The notes: generated by a model not told the origin, from the letters alone. A DNA stretch of 64,000 nt from Moniliella sp. 'wahieum' (GCA_003971905.1 RSEE01000063.1:1-64000), one strand, 5' to 3'. Positions 44,696 through 57,255 are shown, numbered from the stretch's first letter. Translations and numbers: made by a program.

Positions 44696-45932
44696 ATGAC
44701 TCTCCCGCACTTGCAAGTCCTTGCCTCTGCCTCGGGATTGACCCCGGAAACCCAGTCCAAGGCTCTCCTCGTTCTCTTCAACGCCTTGACCCATCCACAT
44801 CCTACCCTGGCTCCCACCGCCCGCATTGCCCATGATCTTGATGTCGCTCTCTCGCCGCACTGGTCCTGCATCTCTGGTACCTCATCCTTTGAATTCACTT
44901 TCGGTTCTGGTACGTTCGTCCCCCCCCCTCCCTTCCTCCAAATCTGCGACAGCATATCTATCTCTCTCCACTTTTTCTTATGTTGTCTGTTGCTGATCCA
45001 TGATGCTCGTGATTCACATCCTTCCTTTGCACCTGCAGATGTCAACATGTTTTTCAGCGTAAAGCATGGCGACACCAATTACCTCATCTGGCGCAACCAC
45101 GCCCCATACGTTCCCCCCTGTTTGGCGGAGGAGACTTATGCCAAGAAAAGCCTCGTCGGACCTAATGAAATTCCCCACATTGATGCCGTTGTGCCGAAGG
45201 AAAATGGGAATGGGAATGGGGATGAGGATGGGGATGTTCAACACACGATCTCTGCTCCATCCATCCCCAAGTCCGTCGTCGCTTCAACTACTATGCCCAA
45301 CGAGATGGCAGAAAAGGTGCGCACTCATGTGGATGCGATCTTGTCCACCGCCCCGGCTTCCTTGTTGGATGCCTCGGAAGCCATTTCCTTCCGTCTGGAA
45401 AACCTTCTTGACTGCGAGGCAGGAGGTGAATGGGAGGTTCTGATTGGTCTGTCAGCTACGGCCAATCCTCCTCCAACCACCACCCCGCACATGTTCATCC
45501 TCCTCGTCTCGGGGCTTCTTACTGTTTCCATCCATCACCACCCTGCCCCGTTCCCACCTCAAGCCTCAGCTGGCCCTACCAAAAATCTACTCTCCAACGT
45601 ACCTGGATCCAGGATCCCTACCACGCTCGAGTCGGTTCACGAAGAGGAAGAAGAAGGTGACGAGGTACCTTGGTAGGGCTGCCAGGCCAATTTAAACCTG
45701 TTCACTCATCTCCATGCCAGATCCATCTCCGTATTCATCTCCATCCTTCTCTTGGTTAGCGTCTTCCACCCCTTCTCTTCCCAGTATGCCTACCAATCCA
45801 CGGGGGATTGTTACTGTGGTCACTTCAACTCTCTCTGCCATGGATCCGCGTGGCCCTGCCCGCTCCGTCTTGCGCAACGTTGCCTCGGTCGCGGTGGCCC
45901 TCTTGATGCTCCCCGCCATGGTGCCGATCTAA
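44696..45932 (+). CDS. Unknown protein with LC8-like N-terminus and hydrophobic C-terminal tail, intact, two introns
   Basis: Three exons, 44696-44909, 45039-45656 and 45721-45932, give 347 codons with no frame break. Introns: GTACGT...CTGCAG (129 bp) and GTGACG...GCCAG (64 bp). Residues ~40-90 (ARIAHDLDVALSPHWSCISG, then SFEFTF, NMFFSVKHGDTNYLIWR) follow the dynein light chain LC8 pattern: helix, P-x-WxCIxG, two beta strands, and an FFSVKHG...LI strand. Then an Asn/Gly/Asp repeat, a helical part (AEKVRTHVDAILSTA), a second globular stretch, an acidic run (EEEEE), and a terminal hydrophobic segment VASVAVALLMLPAMVPI that could be a tail anchor. LC8 assignment is inference; no family for the rest. 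Confidence 0.6.
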
Positions 45933-47226
45933 GCACACCCTCTCTGTGGTTTCTCACTTTGCCCCCACTGCCAGGTCTGCGTGGCTACCCCATTCGTCTG
46001 GGGTTTCATACCAAGTATGATTAACACGGTTCTTTTTCGCCTGTGAAACACATTATTCCCCCCTCCTCAGGCCTCATATGTGTCGCTCCCACATGCGATC
46101 GAGGAATGTGCATGTCATTTTTTCCCTGCCTTTCATCCAACAATCCCACCACCTCCGCTTCTACCTTTTAGCCTGTGCGCTGTTCTGAACCCTGTATCAC
46201 ACCTGTTCTCCAATTCTCTCTCCTTTTGAGTGTGAACGCACGCTTCTCTTCTCCGAAGTAAGAGTCCTATAGACATGTAGACTGAAGCGACAGAACAGTT
46301 GGTACACGACATGGAAACCCGAATAACTGGCTGAAGATCCATGCGATTTGGGCCAGGGATGTTGGTGGAGGGTAGTGTGCGTTGGGACGAGGAAAAAACA
46401 ATGCGAGACTGGCATAACGTTTGCGGTCATTGTGGCGGCGGCTACTATATGCCAGATAGCGGTGCGGCTCGTCGGCTACAGAATGTGACCAACTAGGCAT
46501 GCACACAAGGATCCAATGCTCGTTCTGAGGGAGGCACCAGGCCTCAGTCCGGCGCTCGGTTCCGGTCTGACTGACTACTAGGCGGGAACTACTGTCCACT
46601 CTTTGCTTTGGACAAGGCAACTAACTTTCGGTTTGCGGCCTCGTGTAGGCTGACATCATGGGCACGTATGCTCATTGCAAATGGTTTCGAACTAATACGG
46701 CTCGTCCGAACGCTTCAACGACGTTTGCTTGGAAGGCACGTGTTTGCACCCGCGCAGACTTTGAACCCTCAGGCCTCAACCCTCAACGCTCAACAAACGC
46801 CGAGCTCAGCGCAATCGCGACTCTGTGCGCTTCAAATCGTTGCAGCCTACTCCCTCTCCTGCTTGACCATGTCGCCGTACGTATCCAATCGAGCCTAGGT
46901 CGAGCAACCGGTGAACGCACGTCTATGAAATGGACGGGGTTGCTGGTCGGGACGGATCCATACCAAACAGAGACAACGTGTAGCACAGGCAAACAGGGAG
47001 GGAAGGGAAGGGAGTGATACGCGAAGAGATGGGGAGCCAGACCCGAGGCCCAAAATGAGTACGAGAAAGTAAAAAAAAACAAAAACGATATCAAGTACAG
47101 TCTCAGAAAGGCGAGACGGAGAGCGGAGAGCCAAGAGCCAAGAGCCAAGAGCCAAGAGCCAAGAGCCAAGAGCCAAGAGCCAAGAACCGAGAGGCGAGAG
47201 GCGAGAGGCGAGCGGAGGAGGTGGGG
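45933..47226. other. Intergenic region with minisatellite
   Basis: Holds the AGAGCCA array (47127-47203) immediately beyond the stop of the transcription factor gene. 45933-46260 is CT-rich and probably the 3' UTR of the LC8-like gene. No other gene recognised. Confidence 0.45.
47127..47203. repeat. AGAGCCA 7-bp minisatellite
   Basis: Seven perfect AGAGCCA units (47127-47175) followed by AGAACCG and three AGAGGCG variants, 24 bp from the stop codon of the gene at 47227. Confidence 0.95.
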
Positions 47227-49544
47227 TTAGCAGGGTACTTGCGCTAGGCCGTCCAGGCCCAGTGCGACGGCAAGAATGACGTTGGTGAATTCGTCTGCAT
47301 GGGCAAACACGTCCATTAAAGGAGCGCCCTTTGTCGTGTACGCGCGTGCGCGTAGTAGGTCGCGCAGGGTGGGCAAACGATCTGCCGTTTGCACTGGTTC
47401 GCCCAGTACGACGAGCGCTTGAGACGTGCGTGTCCGTGCTGCGAGAGAGGCCCGCATCCACTCAGCTTCAGTGGTCGCGTTGAATGTCAAATCGTCCGCT
47501 GGCAGAGCCACGTCCATCACCAGTTCTGATCCTGCCAGTGTCCCCTGCAGCTCTTCGACGCCTTCGCGCAAGCGTTGCAGCACGAGCAGAGAGTAGGATG
47601 CAAATAGTACCCGACGCATCGATTCGACCAACCCCCAGCGATCAAAACTCATTGGTGCTTGGGCCGTGCCTAGACCGGTTCCACGCGCGCCGTGGTTGGC
47701 CTGATGGTCCATGTCCTTCACCCGCACCGAGAGGGAAGAAGCGAGGGTGGAGAGCGCATGCAGGCCCAAGTTGACCGCCTGGTCGTTGATCGACTCGGCG
47801 GCCACAGGCTCTTCGGTCAGGAGGGCTAGCACGAGGTAGAGCCACAAGGCGGAGGTGGAAGCAAATAGGTCCAGGTCGTTCCCAGTGGCCGTTTTGGGCG
47901 CGCGAATCAATGAGACGATGCAATTCCTCAGCAATACTCGCCCATACAGTACGCAAGCTAGCGGGCAAGCGTACCAGGTAGCCAGCCAGAACGCTGCGCG
48001 CAATGGCCAGGCTGGCAGGAAGATCAACACGCACGCGCGCGAGCCAGGGACGAAAGACAAATGGCGGTACGGGCGAGGTGGGTTCGGGCAAGACCATCAG
48101 GGTGGGATAGGTGATCAGTTGGGCGGCAGCAGCTCGCGCCAAATTCTCAGGTAGCTCCCGCACATCTTGGATTCCATATTGCCAGATGTGCCGTGTGACA
48201 GCGGCCGTCTGGGATTGCGGGTCGTCCACTTCTCCCACAGGATAGGTGGCCTGGGCAGGCTCCACCGCCGGGGTGGGAGTGACGGTGGAAGTAACACCTA
48301 GGTTGGGGGCTGTCGTGTTCTCGGTCGCACGCGGGGGAGAGAGGTGGGCAGGCTCCGTAGTTTGGTCGGTGCCGGGAAGAGGGTCCAAGGTGCGTTCCAA
48401 GGCCGATGGAATGGGAAACGTGAATGCCGCACCGAGCGATTCACGAAGGGCTGAAAAGGGTCCGATGCCCTGGATGGGCGAGGGGACTACAGGTTCGGCA
48501 AGCCAGGCTTGGGTAGAATCAAACGTGTTTGCCACTTGCAGCGCCGTGCTTCGTGCAGAAAGAGGGCCCGGCGTTAAACCGGTTGGGGGCAACGCGCCCG
48601 AGCCCGTGACGATGGGGGCAAGTTTAGGGCGGGAGCCAGATCCGCTGCGGACTGGATGGGGACGTCCAGAGGAAGGAGCAGGCGCATCAAGGGGCGGGAG
48701 GGCAACCATCTGGGAAGGAGAGAGCATCTGCGAAGCCGCAATGAGTGAATCCATCCTGGGTATTTCCCCGTTGGGCCTGATATGCATGGGATGTATGGGA
48801 TGCATGGGATGTGGTCGTGTGCTGGCGATGGCCATGCGCGAGGCGGCGGGTGGGGGCTGTCTGTCATCCGGCGCGTGACGCGCCGGATGGTCCCAATGAT
48901 GGTTTGGGGGGGCGTTCCACGCATATGCGTGGGTAGGATCGATCCAGGAGTGGGGTTGGGGTTGGGGTTGGGGTTGGGGTGGAGGCTGAGGCTGAGGCTG
49001 GGAAGGGGCAGGGGGGTGTGCTGGGGGGTTGGGGGAGGAGAAGGTGTGGGAGTGGGCGTCGTCGCTATCATTGGTGCGAGCAGACGGGGGCGTGTGGGAG
49101 CGGGGGCAGGGACCGAGGCAGGCGTCATGCTGCCCCGGCTTCTACCGACCAACGCGTCGGCATGGGTGGCGCCCATGGAGTTGCGCGGGTATACCTGTGC
49201 GCAGAGGCAGACAGTCGGTCAGGGTGCTTGCAGGGGGGGAGGGAGGACGCACGCATTGCTTGTTCTTCTTGCGGCAGCGGCTGCAGGGCAAGTCGAGGTC
49301 GCAGCGTGCCTTGGAGCGCGAGCACTCGTTGCACGACTTTTGGCGAGGCAGACGGGGAGCGACCGCAGCGCGCTGCTCGCGGACGAGGGTGGCGGCGCAG
49401 CAGGTCGTCTCGCCCGAACGCCTTGCCGCAGTTGGGGCAGGCAAACCGACGAGCAGGAGGCGCGTCCGCGCTGGAGCTGTTGGCGTCGACACGTGCGGAG
49501 GGAGCGAGGTCCGTGGCGGAGCTGTCTGTGGCGCGCTCAGCCAT
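47227..49544 (-). CDS. Transcription factor with degenerate C2H2 finger fused to a Zn2Cys6 cluster
   Basis: Start ATG at 49544 (MAERATDSSATDLAPS). N-terminal finger FACPNCGKAFGRDDLLRRH has both Cys and the first His, but no second His at the usual spacing in either frame that follows. A one-base break then leads to a perfect Zn2Cys6 binuclear cluster, CNECSRSKARCDLDLPCSRC + RKKNKQC (spacing 2-6-5-2-6). Proline-rich linker with (NP)n, encoded by a GGGGTT-type repeat. C-terminal regulatory region: LARAAAAQLITYPTLMVLP, ALWLYLVLALLTEEP and DRWGLVESMRRVLFASYSLL, the W...ES.RR hallmark of the fungal-specific domain family; stop at 47227. C2H2-Zn2Cys6 fusions are known in filamentous and basidiomycete fungi, often regulating carbon or secondary metabolism. 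Confidence 0.78.
48952..48979 (+). repeat. (GGGGTT)4GGGG G-quadruplex-capable tract inside coding sequence
   Basis: Five G4 runs separated by TT on the plus strand, i.e. the template strand of the minus-strand factor gene; it encodes the Asn-Pro repeat. Confidence 0.85.
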
Positions 49545-51475
49545 CGCGGCCGCGACGGAGATGGTGGGGGCAGAGACGACGAGGCAGGGCAGAGCGGAGG
49601 ACCAGGCATCATGCATCCACTTTTGACTTATGAATATGATCGCCGCTCCCTCTTCCCTGCGTCCGGGCCCAGGCGACGCATCACTGTCACCGCCACTGTC
49701 ACCGCCACTGTCACTGCCGCTGTCACTACCACCGCCACCGCCACCGCTACCGCCACCGCCACCGCCATCGCCGTTTCCGCACCCAGCACGCGGCCCAGGG
49801 ATCGACTGGTTGATGCCAGCAAAGGGTGACTAGTAACTGCTGGCGGTGAGCCAGTGACGCGTGAAGGCGGAGGAAGGGGCGAGGCACTGGCGAGGAGCGA
49901 GGCGGCAGTGATTAATCACCTGCCCATCCGACACGGAGATCCGGCACCCGATCACCCATCCCCACCCATCACCCATCCTGCACACACGCTCGCCGCCACA
50001 CGGCCATCCCAACATTCGCTTCCGACTTGAGGCCCTCACGCTCTCAAGGCGGTGGGGAGTAGGTTTCGTTCGCTTGCTTCTTTCTCGGGAGAAGCAGCGA
50101 CCTTGCCGGCTTGGGAGCGTCGCTGTCCGCCCTCGCTCCTTTCTATCCTGCGGGCAGAGGCAGAGAGTGCGAGAGCCCATCACAGAGCAGTCTGTGTCGG
50201 TTCGTTTCTCCTCAGACTAGCTTCATCGATCATCGACTTCATTTTTGTCTGTATCTCTTTGCAACCTGGGGTATCGTTATCCCTGTTATCGAAGTTACCA
50301 CAGAGGTGTATCCTAGTCGCTCGCCCGTCCTCCACCAGCTTGCTTATTGACACAACAAATCAGGCATGCACCTTCTCTCCGACTCCCCGGCCTCACCAGC
50401 CCCACAACCCCCGCCGTTTTTTCCAGGTGATCACGTGTGACATGCGCCACGAGTGATCACACATTGGCGGAACAGAAGAGACGTTGCTCGCGTTCCGCCC
50501 GACCTCCACCGCGCTTTTTTTTTTTGCTTTCAGAAGCTCCAACCAGGCCGTGGGGGTTGGTACACTACCACCACCACACAACTTGGCCTGGCCACGCTCG
50601 ACCTTCGACCCTCGGGTCGTTGGCCCGGTTTCCTTGGGCCCGGGTTTCTCAACCCTTTTGTTATGGTAAGTCGCTTGCACCTCGCACGTGGGTATGATTC
50701 GAATCATCCAGTTCTGCTACTGAAGGATCAGTGAAGACAACCCAAAATACCAAAAAACCTATGACCCTTCCCCCCCCTCTAGGCTCCAGACCAGAACGTC
50801 TGCCTTATATGCTCATTTGCTGACTTGGCTCTTTTTTTGTTGTCCAGTATGGTAGTGTGCTTGATGCAAGTGTCTGGCGGAGATGATTCTATCCCTTTAT
50901 GAGCTGGTGAGCACGTGGCTTGACCACGGCATACTATGAGCCTGCTCTACTATGCACCACCATCTGAGCCTTCCCGTGACCGCGAGCAGCGATGCGATTC
51001 ATGAGCATCGTTGACATGAAGGACGGACTGAACTGACCCTTTTCCCCCCTTGTCCCTCTTTGTGGCATCGTTTTGTTTTCCCCAGTATTCTTCCTTACCC
51101 ACCTGACCCGACCTGCATGTATATCTGTATCTGTATCTGTACTTGCATTGCAACTCCAACTCCATCTCTTGTGTGTGTCTTGCGTAGTCTTCTTTCGTTC
51201 GCTTGTACCTTCTCCACCCTTCCGTTCCGCGTGCACCGTGGCCGAACCACATTTGTTGCATGCTCCACTTGCCAACCCAGGACAAGAGGAGAGCAACCAG
51301 CGTGCAAGGTGGAAGCCAAACCCGTTTTTGCTCTTTGTTTCCCCTTGGGCCTTTCTGATGCGTTGTCGGACGTCATACGGGCTGGGTAAGGATCGCCAAT
51401 CACCTGTCACCAATCACCAATCGTCCATCCCCCTTGTCCAAAAGCCAACCTCCAGAGTCACTAGTCCCGAGGCAC
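49545..51475. other. Intergenic region
   Basis: Divergence region between the fused zinc factor (start 49544) and the end of IKS1. Contains an imperfect 12-bp repeat CGCCACTGTCAC grading to CCACCG (49681-49770), a T11 run (50515-50525) and ATCTGT repeats (51123-51140). No coding motif on either strand. Confidence 0.4.
49681..49770. repeat. Imperfect 12-bp and 6-bp tandem repeats
   Basis: CGCCACTGTCAC units pass into CCACCG/CTACCG units; length in multiples of three keeps several frames open. Confidence 0.7.
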
Positions 51476-53910
51476 TTAGTCGTTGTGGCTAATCAGACCG
51501 AACAGCTGCCTTCCCCTGCCCACCAGTCCCACCGCTCCAACGAGCACGAGCGGGAACAAGACCCACGCCGCGCGCCCGCCCGCCCAAACCGAAGCCAGAG
51601 CCACCAAGAGAAAAACGTAATCGCCTCCCTCGCGGATGCGCTGCGGGTAACAGTACAGGTCCCCCCGACTTTTCCACGAGGAAGAGGAGCAGGACAAGCA
51701 GCGCGCCGTCGGTGGTTGGACCGGTGGCGGTGGGTAGTAGCAGTGGTGTTGGTGGACGTTGGTGAGGTCAGACACGTGGTCTTGGAGAAGGATGGGGACA
51801 GCGGGGCGGCAGGATCAGGTGGCACAACCAAGCCCATACGTTCTTGTTGGTATCTGACCAAAGGATGGTGCGTAGCCAAGTCGGCCGTCATCCACAACGG
51901 TTCGTTCTCTTGCTCTTGCTCTTGTTCTTGTGCATGGGCACTGCCTAGCAAACGTGGTCCCAATGGCGTTGACGCCGGGTGCCGGGTTAATGTGTGCCGT
52001 CGCTGACGCTGCCGTCGACGTAGACGCGCTTCTTCCCGTACATGGTCTCGATTGGCATCCGACTCTTCCTCGCTCACCCAGCCCGCAGTCCTGCGCAAGG
52101 CGCTGCAGGTCTTCCAGGATCTCCTCGGCCGAAGGACGAGCAACAGGGTCCAGTTGCAGTAGCCGCGCCAGGAGCGGGACAAAGATTTGACACGTGTGCA
52201 GGTTGGTTAACATCTCGGCCGCTCTGTATGCGCGGGCAGGTTAGCGTGTGTGGCAGCAATGTGTGGAAGGTGAGGGGGTGGGGGGGGGGAGGAAAAACGT
52301 ACTCGTCCTGCCACCCACTGTAAGTCAGCATCTCTTCTCGTAATTGGTCCACATCTTCTACTTGCGAGTAGGGCAGCCGGAGAAAGATGAGCAAATGGAG
52401 GATCATGCCAAACGACCAAATGTCCGCTTTGGCCGACAGTTCGTCCAGCAGGCCCGTACGTGCATTGACCCGGACCGCTTCGGGCGCCATGAATTCCATT
52501 GTGCCCGTGTGGCCGGACCGTCGGCGGCGCCAATTGTCATGCAACAGCGCGCTCGAACCAAAGTCCGACAACAGCACCGTCGGCGTCAAGGCATCTTCCG
52601 ACCAGTGCAACAGGCAATTGGCAGGCTTGACATCCAAATGCAAAATCCCTTTGCTGTGCAGGAACCCCAAGCCCGTAATGATGTCCCGCCCGAGACTTAG
52701 CCTCGTCTTCCCGCAGCAAATGGACCGCCACGCCTGCGGGGGCGGTGTGAGCGCGTCGCCGTAGTCGGAAGGCCGCTTTGAGCTTTTCTGCACGACTGGC
52801 CAGGCCACTCGCCACGGGGCGTCGACGGACCCGAGTCGAGCGGACGACCGGACCGGCTCGTGATCCAACTGCATCGCATCAGTCTCGGTCAGGACGGGAA
52901 CGGCACGATGGATAGGATGGCATGGCATGGCATGACATGCACCCCACGGAGAAAACCCCAAATTCCAGCAAGGGAGCCAAGCAACGTACTCTTCCAGGGA
53001 GCCGCCATTGGCGGCGGCCATGAGAATGAAAAGCGTAGGTACCGTGGGTGCAAACGTAGAGGCTTGTGCATTCTCAATCCAAGCATGTTGGTAGTGAATA
53101 ATGTTGGGGTGCTGCAGCGTCTCCATCAACAAGACCTCTTTCAAACTGTCGAGCAAGACTTGCTGGTCGTCTCCGCACGGCATCTTTTTCACCGCATACC
53201 CCGAGTTTGTTGCCATTAAGCACATGCTGGCACAGGTACACTTGGCCGCGAGCGCCGCGGCCCAGCTTCTTGATCTGGGTAAAGAAACGGCGGTAGTACC
53301 CCGGAGCGGTGGAGGAGGCGTCAATCGACGTTGGCCGGTGCGGGCTGGAAGATTGGCGTGGGGTGCCCGGAACAGAGTGGCCCTCGTCGTCAAGGGAAGA
53401 GATGCGGCCAGGACCGGGAAGGGAGGCCCATGGGTCCGGGGCAGGTGCGGCAGGAGGATCACTTTCGACGCGCGGGCCAGCCTCGAGGAGGCGGAAGTAG
53501 TTGGGGGCAGTAAAGGAGGACTGGGACTGGAACGGGAAGCCGAAGCTGGTGGATGCGGGAGGGGCGAGGGCGCAGCGGGCTCAGGATAGTCGGGTGGAAA
53601 GGTCAGGGCGGTGGCAGGTGGGGCAGAGCGGTGGCGGGACGAGTGGTCGTCGCGCGGGTTGAGCTGGAGCTGGTGGTAGGCGGGGTAGGAGCCTGCCACG
53701 AGGCGGGCTCGGGGGGGGGGAGGAGAGCGGCGTAGGGGGGCGGACGAGGGCGCTGGGAGGGCGGGGCGCGGGCGGGCGGAGGGAGAGGGAGTGGGAGGCG
53801 GGGCTGTAGTACGCGGCGTGGTCGTGGGAGCGCAGGACGAGCTGCAGCTGGCTGTCGTCGGGCCCCAGCAGCTCCATGGGCTCGGCGGGCGGCGTGGGCT
53901 GGGCGGCCAT
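51476..53910 (-). CDS. IKS1: IKS1-like serine/threonine protein kinase
   Basis: Start ATG at 53910: MAAQPTPPAEPMELLGPDDS, then QLQLVLRSHDHAAYYSPAS and CPTCHRP, the N-terminal cap typical of fungal IKS1. Kinase domain: LGRGARGQVYLCQHVL (Gly loop), YAVKKMP (Lys), HPNIIHYQHAWIE, GGSLEEY; an intron follows (donor GTACGT near 52990, acceptor CAG near 52872). Then LGFLHSKGILHLDVKPANCL (catalytic loop HLD instead of HRD), LLSDFGSSALL, GTMEFMAPEAV, ADIWSFGMILHLLIFLRLPY and LLQLDPVARPSAEEIL. The C-terminus has a hydrophobic segment, LLVALASVWAGGRAAWVLFP followed by LVLVGAVGLVG, suggesting membrane anchoring. Frame breaks near 53480, 53250, 52690 and 51800. Targets unknown; yeast Iks1 is linked to ion/copper stress phenotypes. 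Confidence 0.88.
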
Positions 53911-56618
53911 GGCGGGAGGCGCGATGGAGGGCGGGTGGCGAGCGGGCGAGTGAGGCAGACGCGGCGGCGGCGCCCTTGGAGTGGAGCTGCCTCGGAAACT
54001 TGTGGACGCCGTGCTCGCCCGCCCCAGCCCGCAGCGCCCACACACCCACGCCCGCCCTAAAGTGGGGCGACGCATGACGCAACGCACGTGACCTCCCCTC
54101 GCCAGCCACGCACGGGCCACACATCCATCCTGCAAAACGCAACACCCATCCATCATCGCCCATGGCGCCGCTGGCAGGCCCATCTCAGCTTACATCTGGT
54201 CCCCTCTCTTCTCTCCAAAAAAGGTGTATACGCCTCGCTTGCCTTCTCGGCCCCACTCCTCAGAAGGAACAGGGGGGCCAGATCTGCAAGAGAGGGCAAA
54301 CCTCCTACGTGATATAGGATTGTCAGTGCCATCATGCATGCAGCTGACACGCATCACGCACCCGCGCTGTTCTATCCAACTTTCCCCTATGTTCTGCACC
54401 TAACGGGCTCCTCTCTTGGATTAGATCCACCACTTTCTCCCTCCCTCTCTTCTCTCTCTAGGAATTTGTCCTCTTTAACAAGGATTCACACCGGGGGCCC
54501 ACACGAGCCTAAAGTGAGCCAAAAAAGTGCCCCTTAGCACGGCATGACCTGAGTAGTGTGATTCTGATAGATGTGCCTAGGCGGAGAGCGCAGGATAGAG
54601 GCAAACCAAGTATATGGAGAAGGCGCCGTTGTCTGTACCTTATGGATGAGCAATTGTGGACGATCAATCAATGGTGGGCGAAGAAGGTCAATAAGTAAGA
54701 CGCCAACATTATCAATTAAAAAGACATCCCTGGCAATGGGGAAGGTCATATATCGTGGAGGAAACCTGTCACTATACGAACCCCTTTGTCTCCATCACTG
54801 CACGAAGGAAAAACTACAAGGAAAACCAAGCACGAAGTAGAGGAAGAACAGCGGGATCGACGGGCACTAATATACTGTTTCTTTGGGGCGCAATCTTCAC
54901 AAGAATGACCGTTCCCGAATGCCGAGGGGGGGGAGAAAACATACGGGCTAGCTGTCCTCCGGCCCCAGTGGAGATGAATTCAACACATGGTGGGTAAGAA
55001 CAGACAGATGAACAGATAAGGGGCGACACAGCAATAATGTAGCCCAAATGACACGTATAGGTCGATGTTTTGCCCGCTGGACCTCCACCAGGTCCACGTG
55101 GGTTCGACTGCTCTACGATCCTTGCTTGGAAGAGGGTAAGTGCGAGCTCCGTCATCACAGTTGCCAGACTGGTCCAGTATATCGGGCGTTACATCGGATG
55201 CAAAAATCTGCCGAGAGCCTATATCAATGTGGACACTGGATCCCCATCACAAAAAAGGCTTCAATGTCCTCACGCTTGTTGACTCATTGGACGAGTCGGC
55301 GTTCGTATCTCTCTACTCCAACGAGGAGATGGAATTACCAAGGGACGGCTCATCCACATGAAAACAGGAACCTCTACACTGCCGGAGCAGAGAATGGTCC
55401 GAAACGCTAAAAGCCCTCTTGCATGCTTCAGTGGGAGCAAAACGTCTGGGGGTAAGGCGTAGTAGGCGACAGAAGGCCAAGAGATCGCGTACTAGGCTCA
55501 GCCTGAGCGCTCAACCAGGCTCGCTGGCCCGTGCTTCTTCGTCAGTGAAATATGCAATGAGAGTCCTGGCGACTGAGCTGATGATGTATATATCTGCCAC
55601 TGGTTGTGCGGTAGCTACGGATCCGACGGTCATCGAGGGTCATCACTAGTACGGCATCCACGTTATATTACGGTATCCACAATTCTGGTGCAACTCCATA
55701 TCAGATGGCTGGTGCAGCCAACATCGTCGACACAAACTGATGACTAGTGACTGACCGGCCCAGGGGCCCTGAGGACATTGCACTTTCCCACACCACACCG
55801 GTCTCCCACCTAGGACTGGAACGGGGGCTGCTCATATATGTGCTGTTGATGCGACTGGATCCAGTCCGGAGATGTGTAGCGACGTCCTGGTTCACTCGGC
55901 TATGGAGATCGCAATGGTGATGATGAAGCGTTTATGTAGCGTAGGCGATCGGTTGCGGGCGAGAGTTAGGCGTTGGTGGTAGAAGCAGGACAAGGGCTAC
56001 AGGAGAAGATTACTAGTCGTTGGCTTACGCGAGTACGCGCGCATCAGCAGTCCTCTCGGAGCCCGCGGAGCCTCGGGGCCAATGATTAATGAGGCCGGAA
56101 GTGTACCGCGGTCGGTGAAGCCAGTTACCGTCGCAACAGATTCCCCGCGAAACGAAAGGCTATTACATCCAGGGCAAGTTTACAGGTCAGGTGATCCATC
56201 GGATTGTTGCTGATGCACAATGCAAGAGAGAGTACAGAGGGAACGGAACGGAACGGAGCGAGACAAGAGAGGGGAATGAAGTTCTCTCAGATTTCAACGA
56301 AGGGAGAGGTGTGTAGAAGGAGGTGAGTTGTCGTGAGAAGAAAACTGTGGAGTAGAAGAAGCATGGGGCCGAAGCAATTCAGAAAAGTGTGGGGCCGAGG
56401 GCCTCTCTCAGGCCTCATCACACGCACACCCCCACAGCTGAGCCTCAGGCCTCACACATCATGTCTTGACGAGAGAGACATGTACAGCCCAAGGCAGGAT
56501 AGTCTCGATTATGCATAGAGTCGGACATCGCGACTGACCAACACAAAAGCGCCCCAACACTGGTGGAAGCCCACAACTACATTGGTAGCAGAGATTCAAA
56601 GTCCGCTGTGTGGATTCG

Positions 56619-56646
56619 ACGTTCACGTTCAACGTTCAACGTTCAA
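56619..56646. repeat. GTTCAAC word cluster
   Basis: Four overlapping ACGTTCA units (CGACGTTCACGTTCAACGTT...). Confidence 0.75.
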
Positions 56647-57236
56647 TGGGGAGCAGATCGGCCCTCCCTGACAGAGAGGAACGGAGGCATGTAGCAAGTG
56701 TGGTTGTCGATGTCAACCTCTCTCTGTGGGGTGTACCAAGATGAGGAGTGTGTACGTACCCCACAGTTGTTTGGGGATGAAGTGCTGAAGAATTAATGAT
56801 GAATGATGAATGATTCACTACGGAAGTAGTATTGAGTAGTACTGCGTAGAGTGACATAATGTGAGTACGGAGTACGGCGTACGGAGGGAGAACTGAGTCC
56901 CGGAGGCCTCAGCGGGCCGGAGCGCTATTAAGCAACTGAGTACCTGAACGTCTGAGCGTTCCAGTCGAGCCTGTTGAGCCCCGAGCACGGACAAATATGT
57001 TTTTAGGAAGGAGAAAAAAAGCGCAAAAGTCATTACTTGTGGGTTCTTTTTTGCCTCTCCCCGTTCTCGCCTCTCCCCGTTTCGGCCATCGCATCATCAT
57101 GCATCAGCCGTGCATCCGCGGCAGCAGACGGCAGCTCTGGTATACAGGCGGAAATAAGAGCGGGGGCAAGGCAAACACACGGAACACAGACCCTTCTACG
57201 GGACAAATCGAACGCCAACTTACCGGTTAATTATTA

Positions 57237-57255
57237 CCCCCCCCCCCCCCCCCCC
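57237..57255. repeat. Poly-C tract, 19 bases
   Basis: Longest homopolymer in the window, between TTATTA and GGCTGG; length is likely unreliable in any long-read assembly. Confidence 0.9.

Noticed and set aside
47127..47203. AGAGCCA array as a coding repeat
   Set aside because: Seven is not a multiple of three, and the gene's stop precedes it; long frames through it are chance.
50934..51413. 159-codon minus-strand frame
   Set aside because: Antisense to a pyrimidine-rich, ATCTGT-repeat region; composition explains the open frame, and it has no ATG-led coherent product.
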